Shown here piece after piece: positions 58,744 through 64,000 of a stretch of 64,000 nucleotides of DNA. The position numbers were made by a program, and so were the translations under genes. Origin of the DNA: Streptomyces polyasparticus (GTDB lineage Bacteria > Actinomycetota > Actinomycetes > Streptomycetales > Streptomycetaceae); assembly GCF_014493765.1 (NCBI RefSeq), contig NZ_JACTVJ010000011.1, forward strand, positions 469,414-533,413, given 5' to 3'. Positions within the stretch are counted from its first letter, which is position 1. Each line of letters starts with the position of its first letter. The notes under the pieces are model-generated. The model worked only from the letters and a program-made list of their open reading frames with translations, searched no databases and was not told where the DNA came from.

Positions 58744-59594
58744 CGGTGGGCTCCCTGCGCGGCCACGGCCTTGGGCGCGGCGACCACGGTGGTTGTCGGC
58801 GCGATGTGCGGGCGCTGCTGGGTCAGGGACTGCTGCCCCTGCTCGGTGACCGTGATGGTCTGTCCGACGACCAGAGAGGTTCGGGTGTCGTTGGTGACCA
58901 GCCCGTGCTTGGCCAGGACGCGGTAGGTGGCCATGGAGACGCGGGCTCCGTTGTTGGCGGCGACTCGGGTCTCGGCCTTCCTGCGGTTTGGATTCCGATA
59001 CAGATGGCCGCCGCTGTTCAGGGCGGTGAGGGCGTCGTACTGAGCAGAGGTGAGCGCGGGGACTGTCGGCTGCCGTACGGCCGACGGCTTGTGCTCGCGC
59101 GTGGTGGCCAGGTCCTCGGTGATGCCGTGGGCGAGGTAGTGGCAGCCGATCGCGCACAGGTCGAGCTGGTGGACGGCGTCGTCGAGGTGCCCGTTCATCT
59201 TCGGGATGGCCTCGGCGTGCCGGGCGGTGCGTATCGCCTCGCTGGTGGCGGGGTAGCCGGCGAACTCGGCGCCCTCGTAGGGGTTGGCGAGCACCATGTG
59301 GGCCAGGTCGGTGCCGGCGAGCGAGGACGACGACACGACCGAGGCCAGCAGGTCCAGGCTGGCCCGGCTGCCGGGGACGCCTGTGTACGTGCTGTTGTCG
59401 AGTGCCTTCAGGCGCACCAGGGCGGTGGCTGTGAGGTCCTGCGCTTGGAGGAGGAGGGGACTGATGTGGCGCAGGGCGTCCGTTCCGGGCGTGTAGGAGA
59501 TGTCTCGCACGCGCGCTTTGAGGGCGTCGAAGTCGTGCGCCAGCTGCCGGAGTTGGCGGGCTTGCTCGTTCAGGTCGGGTGGGTGCGTGGGGAT
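58740..59594 (-). CDS. Winged-helix paralogue 2
   Basis: About 284 residues starting at ATC 59594, which has AGGAG seven bases upstream. The only conventional start is a GTG at 59510 inside the helical region. The N-terminal helices (LNEQARQLRQLAHDFDALKA) are followed by a domain with HQLDLCAIGCHYLAHG and a C-terminal winged helix (LTSAQYDALTALNSGGHL, VSMATYRVLAKHGLVTND). It shares architecture with the genes at 59615 and 57177. DNA binding is inferred. Confidence 0.6.
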   Translation of the reverse strand: MPTHPPDLNEQARQLRQLAHDFDALKARVRDISYTPGTDALRHISPLLLQAQDLTATALVRLKALDNSTYTGVPGSRASLDLLASVVSSSSLAGTDLAHMVLANPYEGAEFAGYPATSEAIRTARHAEAIPKMNGHLDDAVHQLDLCAIGCHYLAHGITEDLATTREHKPSAVRQPTVPALTSAQYDALTALNSGGHLYRNPNRRKAETRVAANNGARVSMATYRVLAKHGLVTNDTRTSLVVGQTITVTEQGQQSLTQQRPHIAPTTTVVAAPKAVAAQGAHR

Positions 59595-59614
59595 GGGGTG
59601 GCTCCTGTGAGGGT

Positions 59615-60379
59615 TCAGCGGCTTCGGGTGGCGGCTTGCGCTGCGGCGGGCAGGGGGCGGGGCGTGGTGCCGGGCGCGGTGCTCGGCCTGGCCGGCGGCG
59701 CGTCGATGACCGAGGCGAGGGCGGTGATGCCTGCGGAGGTGAGGCGTACGCGGTCCAGGGGCGGGCCGCCGATGTAGGCGGCGGGCGCCGAGCGGGCGGT
59801 TCTCTCGGCCAGGCCCTTCGTCTCCAGGGAGCGAAGGGTGCTCATCAGCACCTTGGGCTCGCGGGAGCGGGTGAACTCGCGGCCCAGAGAGCTGCTGGAC
59901 ACGACGTGTCCGCAGGCGATCTCGGCCAGGGCCGTGCGGTGAAGGGTGTTCAGCTGGTCGTCGGGGGCTGGCGCGGTGGCCCAGCGGCGCCGCCGGGCCT
60001 CGGCGGCCAGCGTCATGGCGCAGCTGACGGCGGCTTCTGGGGCCAGCGCGGTCAGCTCGCGAGCGATCCCGGTGTTGAGGTCGGCCGAGGCGCTGGCGAG
60101 GAAGGTGAGCTGCTTCAGTCGCATGACGGTCTCGGTCAACTCGGTGCTCTCATAGAGTCGTTCGCCCTGGATCGCCTTGATGGCGGACTGGGTGTCGGCG
60201 GCCAGATGCTGTGCGGAGGCGGCGTGGGCATCCGGCGCGGGCGGGTCGGTCGCGCGCAGGAGGAGGTCGAGCGCGTCGTTGTGCTGGGTGTACTGATCTG
60301 CCAGGTGGAGCAGGCGCTCGACGGGCGTCGGCGGTGGTGTCACCTCGAACAGCTGGGCGTCTGTGGGTGATGGGGTCAT
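59615..60379 (-). CDS. Winged-helix paralogue 1
   Basis: 254 residues. N-terminal helices (ERLLHLADQYTQHNDALDLL) are followed by TETVMRLKQLTFLASASADL and a C-terminal winged-helix (LHRTALAEIACGHVVSSSS, VLMSTLRSLETKGLAERT). It ends in a Pro/Ala-rich tail like its paralogues. The ATG overlaps the stop of the small gene upstream (ATGA). It is a possible transcription regulator or relaxosome accessory protein. Confidence 0.65.
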   Translation of the reverse strand: MTPSPTDAQLFEVTPPPTPVERLLHLADQYTQHNDALDLLLRATDPPAPDAHAASAQHLAADTQSAIKAIQGERLYESTELTETVMRLKQLTFLASASADLNTGIARELTALAPEAAVSCAMTLAAEARRRRWATAPAPDDQLNTLHRTALAEIACGHVVSSSSLGREFTRSREPKVLMSTLRSLETKGLAERTARSAPAAYIGGPPLDRVRLTSAGITALASVIDAPPARPSTAPGTTPRPLPAAAQAATRSR

Positions 60380-60651
60380 GCGCGCGAGCGGTGGCGAGGA
60401 GCCGGTGTGCAGGACACCGTCGGTGTGGTCGCGGGCCTCGGCGCCTGTCCGTCCGCGGTGTACTGAGGTGGTGCGGAGGATTCGAGGGTGGCGGCGACGT
60501 CCGCGACGTGCCTGCAACAGGCGAGTGCCTGCTGGTTGGTTGCGGTGTGGGTGAGGGCCTGCAGAGTGACTTCGGGGTCACTGTTGCCGCATTCAAGGCA
60601 GCAGCGATGGTCGGGGTTCCAGTCGCTGGGGACTTCGTGGATCTGTGTCAT
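60376..60651 (-). CDS. Small cysteine-rich protein
   Basis: 91 residues. A CCLECGNSDPEV knuckle near residue 18 and a later ACCRHVADV give a possible zinc-binding pair, followed by a disordered tail. The family is not recognised. It sits between the coupling-protein gene and the winged-helix genes in one minus-strand operon, and overlaps the next gene by 4 bases. Confidence 0.55.
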   Translation of the reverse strand: MTQIHEVPSDWNPDHRCCLECGNSDPEVTLQALTHTATNQQALACCRHVADVAATLESSAPPQYTADGQAPRPATTPTVSCTPAPRHRSRA

Positions 60652-60712
60652 AGGCGGGTTCCAGGTGGGCTGACGGACGGTGCGCAGAGGGGATCGAGGA
60701 AGCCGGCGGATG

Positions 60713-62503
60713 CTATGCGGCGGGGCCGAAGTCGGACTGCTTCGGGGCGGCCTTGGCGATGGCGCGGGCGGTGATGCCCTTGGAGGCGCGGGCGGAGGCG
60801 GCGGAGAGTTCGTCGGCACCGGGCTCGAGATACCAGGGGCGCAGGTCGAGCATGGCGACGCGCATGCCGGTCGCGAACGCGAGCGCGGTGCCCTTGGGCA
60901 ATGCGCGGATGGCGTCGGCGGCCAGGATGCGTTCCTGCCGCATGGACACCGAGGTCGACTTGCCGGACTCCGAGGTCGAGGTGGAGGTCGTCTCGACATC
61001 GTGGTCGCCGATCAGCCGGGACAGCTTGTCGGCGAAGTCCGGGTCGTCGATACCGCTGCCAATGACCTTGATGGTGGAGGCGGACCACATGGCGTCCATG
61101 CCCGCGTCTCCCCACACCTTTTGGCCCTGGCGGTAGGACTGCAGGATGGTGATCGGGATGATGCCGCGCGATCCCAAGTGGGAGTACAGGTCGGGCAAGT
61201 CGCTGATCTTGCAGACGTTCGCGGCCTCGTCGAGGATCGCGAGCATCGGCGGGTCGAGGCGTCCGCCGGCGCGTTCGGCCTGGGCGGTCGCGGCCCGCAT
61301 CACGCTGTCCGCACACGCGGCGATCAGAGCGCTGGCTCCTCCGCCGCCATCCTTCGACAGCAGGTAGAGCGTGTCCTTGGAGGTGACGAACGTGCTGGGC
61401 GTGAACTCCGGCACGTCCTTCTGCGGGGTCACCCAGGCGGCAATCTCCGAGTTGAGGAGGGCGGCGGCGTACTGGCGGGCCGTCTCGTAGATACCGTCGC
61501 GGGTTTCGGGCGGGCCCTCCACGGTGCCCTTGAGTTGGGCGGCGACCGCGGCGAACTTGTGGTCGCGCAGGATGTCGAGGGGCGTGCGGTCGGCGGGGAA
61601 GGCAAGCCACGCCATTACGTCGGTGATCGGCCGTTCGTCGAGCGCGGCGGCCAGGAAGAGCTGGGACAGGATGTTGCTGCCGGCCTTGGACCAGAAGTCG
61701 CCCTGCTGGCTCGCGTCCACGGAGGCGGCGAGGAAGTGACCGGCCAACCGGCCGGCGCCGTCGAGTGTCCTTGCGTCGGCCAACGGGTTCCACCACATGG
61801 CTCGTTCGGCATGGGCGATCTGCTGTGGGTCCATCGACCAGGTCCGGCCGACGGCTGCTCGCGCATCGAGCGTCGCGGTGTAGGCATCGCCGGCGGCTTT
61901 GTTGGACGTGAGCAGGACCGGGCCGGGCGCGTTGAGGATGGAGGGGATCGCCAGCGAGGTGGTCTTACCCGAGCGGGGCGCCATGATCGCGACGGCGACG
62001 TCCTCGTACCCCATGCGCACCTCATGCCTCGTGCCCTGGAGATTGCCGAGGAGGATCCCGGTGTCGGCCGCGGCGATGTGTTTGGCGTACTTCAGGCTCG
62101 GGCGCAGCGACCGCGCTTTGTCGGTGATGGCCTTCGACATCAGCGGCTCGATGTCCCGTTGCTTGGCCATGCCGTCCACGTGCTTCTTGCGCCCGCTGCC
62201 GCCGCCTCGGTGCCGCTTGTAGAGCACGGCGGCGGTGATTCCGAGGGCGACGAGTACGGCGCCGGGTGCGATGCGCGTGCCGAGCAGGAGGGACGTTTCG
62301 CTCAGGTCCGGCCATAGCTGGTCGGGATGCAGGAGCGCCTGAACCGGCTGGTAGGGGGCCGTGGCGGAGCTGGTGGCCCAGGCGGTGAGATTGCCGCCGA
62401 GCCAGGCGAGGTTGGACAGGGGGACGGTGATGGCGAGGGCGATGCCCAGGACGCGGAAGGCTATGTCGTAGCCATCGGTGGATGTGGAGTTGGGCTGGGG
62501 CAA
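60713..62503 (-). CDS. VirD4/TraG-type conjugative coupling ATPase
   Basis: 596 residues. Two N-terminal membrane helices (about 15-44 and 76-96) are followed by an ATPase domain with Walker A IMAPRSGKTTS (about 173-183) and Walker B MLAILDEAANV. A TraM-recognition-like region with ITILQSYRQGQKVWG and ASTIKVIGSGIDDP follows. It would deliver substrate DNA to a type IV-like secretion channel. This differs from the FtsK-like TraB used by classical Streptomyces plasmids. TTG start with GGAA upstream. Confidence 0.85.
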   Translation of the reverse strand: MPQPNSTSTDGYDIAFRVLGIALAITVPLSNLAWLGGNLTAWATSSATAPYQPVQALLHPDQLWPDLSETSLLLGTRIAPGAVLVALGITAAVLYKRHRGGGSGRKKHVDGMAKQRDIEPLMSKAITDKARSLRPSLKYAKHIAAADTGILLGNLQGTRHEVRMGYEDVAVAIMAPRSGKTTSLAIPSILNAPGPVLLTSNKAAGDAYTATLDARAAVGRTWSMDPQQIAHAERAMWWNPLADARTLDGAGRLAGHFLAASVDASQQGDFWSKAGSNILSQLFLAAALDERPITDVMAWLAFPADRTPLDILRDHKFAAVAAQLKGTVEGPPETRDGIYETARQYAAALLNSEIAAWVTPQKDVPEFTPSTFVTSKDTLYLLSKDGGGGASALIAACADSVMRAATAQAERAGGRLDPPMLAILDEAANVCKISDLPDLYSHLGSRGIIPITILQSYRQGQKVWGDAGMDAMWSASTIKVIGSGIDDPDFADKLSRLIGDHDVETTSTSTSESGKSTSVSMRQERILAADAIRALPKGTALAFATGMRVAMLDLRPWYLEPGADELSAASARASKGITARAIAKAAPKQSDFGPAA

Positions 62504-62554
62504 GGGCTGTTCCAGGTACGGGGGGAGGGAAGGGGGCCGGTTGCGACGGCCTGG

Positions 62555-63325
62555 TCAGCGAGCCCGACCCCGCGCCGGTCCGGGCGGCGCGGGTGGAACG
62601 TCGGTCGCGTGACGGTGCCGCTCGGCGAGGCTGCTTATGCGTCGCTCCAGAGCGAAAGCGACGTCGGCCGTGGGGACGGGACGGGTATGCACGGTCATGC
62701 GGTCGCGGGCCCAGCCTGGAATACGGCGGGGGTCGCGCATCATGGGCGCGGGGTCTGCGAGCGACTGCGTCACGGCGGCGATCAGGTGCAGTGGCGTGGT
62801 GCCGGTGAACACGGCTCGCCAGATTGTCGGGTCTCGGATGACCGCCGTCTCGATGTGCCACAGGTCGCTGCCGGGAGTTCCGAGCCGCTCGACGCGCGTG
62901 ATGCCATCGGGGGCTGCGAGCCCTCCGAAGTGCCGGGGCGTTTCCCATCCCGCGTCCTGCAACGCGGCAAAGGGGTCGGGCTCTGCTGCGGGCGGCCCGG
63001 ATGGGTCGGTCAGCGCGTCGGTGAAGGCGGCGATGATCTCGACGGGGGTGCGGCTCTGGAAGGTGACCGCCCAGGCGGGATGATCCGCGGTACGCGCCTG
63101 CCGGATGGTCCACCAATCCGGATCATCCGGATCGCCGGGGGCCAGACGAAGTTGCGTGAGCTGGTCAGGGCTGGTGAGCATGACCCGCGGTATCAGCGGG
63201 TCATGCCCGTAGCTCCAACCGGCAACCCGGTGCAGCGGCTGGGTGATCCAGCCGGGATCGCCGATGCCCGCGAGGTAGCGCGGGGCGATGAACGCCTGCT
63301 CGACGGTGTTGATCACGCCGATCAC
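62555..63325 (-). CDS. DUF317-domain protein
   Basis: 256 residues. Two DUF317 units are visible: FIAPRYLAGIGDPGWITQPL with WAVTFQSRTPVEIIAAFTDA, and ALQDAGWETPRHFGGLAAPD with WRAVFTGTTPLHLIAAVTQS. The tail is basic. The GTG start overlaps the upstream stop (GTGA). It precedes the coupling ATPase gene, which ties DUF317 to the conjugation module. Confidence 0.82.
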   Translation of the reverse strand: MIGVINTVEQAFIAPRYLAGIGDPGWITQPLHRVAGWSYGHDPLIPRVMLTSPDQLTQLRLAPGDPDDPDWWTIRQARTADHPAWAVTFQSRTPVEIIAAFTDALTDPSGPPAAEPDPFAALQDAGWETPRHFGGLAAPDGITRVERLGTPGSDLWHIETAVIRDPTIWRAVFTGTTPLHLIAAVTQSLADPAPMMRDPRRIPGWARDRMTVHTRPVPTADVAFALERRISSLAERHRHATDVPPAPPGPARGRAR

Positions 63326-63912
63326 CGCCGAACCGCAGCGGCGGCTGTGGGCGCGGGCTTCGCGATGGCCGCGACCCCGGAGCCCGTACGCAACTGCTTC
63401 CGGGCCAAGGCGTTGATGGCGAACAGGGCCTGGCCGTGGATCGCCCACTGGTCGAGGTAGGACCAGGCTTCCGCGTAGCTCTCCGCTAGCGGTTCCTCGT
63501 ACGCCTTCGTTCCGGGTCGGGCGCTCTCTGGCAGCGCGTCGCGTACCGCGCGCCAGTCGGCATAGCCGGCGTACAGGCACTGGGTGGCCTCGTGCAATTC
63601 CCCTACCTGCCAGGCATATCGCCGGATCCGGGCGGAGGGTGACAGCTGGGCGAGCTGCTGTTCGGCGACATAGACGAGTTCGTCGGCGTGGTAGTAGACC
63701 CGGCCGAACGCGGACAGGGTGTCGGCGTCGCGCTTCTGCTGGCGCAAGCCGTAGGCGTCCTCGTCATAGGGCTGGAACGTCTCGGGGTCGGAGTGCTGGT
63801 CGGAGTAGTGGTCCCAGGCGGTGAGGATCTGTCGGCTGTGCCGCAGGTAGATGGCGAGCTGGCTGAGATAGAGGCGGTGCGCCGCGCTCGCGGGTTCGAG
63901 TGAGATGGTCAA
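63322..63912 (-). CDS. Hypothetical helical protein next to the IS end
   Basis: 196 residues, mainly helical (SAAHRLYLSQLAIYLRHSRQ, VYYHADELVYVAEQQLAQLS, EPLAESYAEAWSYLDQWA). No known domain is recognised. The only start near the N-terminus is TTG at 63912, and the sequence just upstream belongs to an IS5-type element. The native promoter and perhaps the true 5' end may have been displaced by the insertion. Confidence 0.6.
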   Translation of the reverse strand: MTISLEPASAAHRLYLSQLAIYLRHSRQILTAWDHYSDQHSDPETFQPYDEDAYGLRQQKRDADTLSAFGRVYYHADELVYVAEQQLAQLSPSARIRRYAWQVGELHEATQCLYAGYADWRAVRDALPESARPGTKAYEEPLAESYAEAWSYLDQWAIHGQALFAINALARKQLRTGSGVAAIAKPAPTAAAAVRR

Positions 63913-63933
63913 AGAGGGCCTTTAGAAGTCATC

Positions 63934-64000
63934 TCATTTGGTGAGTCTGCGGTAGCAGATGAGGGTGCAGGCGATGCTGGTGAAGGCCAGGAAGTGGTCG
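63934..64000 (-). mobile_element. IS5-family transposase, C-terminal end
   Basis: Reading the minus strand gives DHFLAFTSIACTLICYRRLTK and a stop at 63934-63936, the familiar C-terminus of IS5-family DDE transposases in Streptomyces. The element continues beyond the window. Its terminal inverted repeat probably lies around 63911-63935 (GGCCTTTAGAAGTC). Confidence 0.75.

Overview
The window is high-GC actinobacterial DNA, almost certainly from a Streptomyces chromosome. The evidence is the GC-biased codon use, BldD, the actinobacterial integration host factor, a PriA without intact ATPase motifs, and a gene order (efp, nusB, bldD, pyrR, pyrB, pyrC, carA, carB, pyrD, pyrF, mihF, gmk, rpoZ, coaBC, metK, priA, fmt, rsmB, rpe) that matches the Streptomyces core arrangement as I know it.

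Layout. (1) 1-14,077: translation and transcription housekeeping genes, the developmental regulator bldD, then a complete pyrimidine operon from pyrR to pyrF. A second, class 1B type dihydroorotate dehydrogenase with its electron-transfer subunit follows. (2) 14,299-24,022: nucleoid protein mIHF, guanylate kinase, omega subunit, CoaBC, MetK, a scrambled tRNA-like locus, PriA, a HxlR/NADP-oxidoreductase divergent pair and Fmt. (3) 24,134-38,533: RsmB, a frameshifted gene, an MMPL transporter, Rpe, a SorC regulator, a split FluG-like pair (amidohydrolase plus glutamine-synthetase-like), an ATP-dependent DNA ligase, a secreted RNase with its barstar, nitrobindin, an F420-type oxidoreductase and a VOC protein. 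(4) 38,597-39,978: decayed gene fragments marking the edge of the conserved chromosome. (5) 39,979-51,274: a PD-(D/E)XK nuclease gene, a CRISPR array of about 47 repeats, and a type I-G (formerly I-U) effector operon csb1-csb2-cas3-csb3 with no cas1, cas2 or cas4 in view. (6) 51,835-64,000: the end of a conjugative or integrative element, all on the minus strand. It encodes a VirD4/TraG-like coupling ATPase, three DUF317 proteins, three related winged-helix proteins, a PAPS-reductase-like protein coupled to a C5 cytosine methyltransferase, and a helicase-N-domain protein. An IS5-type transposase end lies at the right edge.

Working together. The pyr operon makes UMP and is probably controlled by PyrR at a leader that contains the pyrR ribosome binding site. 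In the accessory part, the Cas genes and array lie head to tail on the same strand and sit directly beside the conjugation genes. This suggests a mobile-element-associated interference system that either borrows adaptation from elsewhere or no longer acquires spacers. Its repeats vary in sequence but keep their hairpin through compensatory changes. That array, the permuted tRNA-like locus, and several element genes that appear to start at ATC, ATT, ACG or CTG are the most unusual features here.
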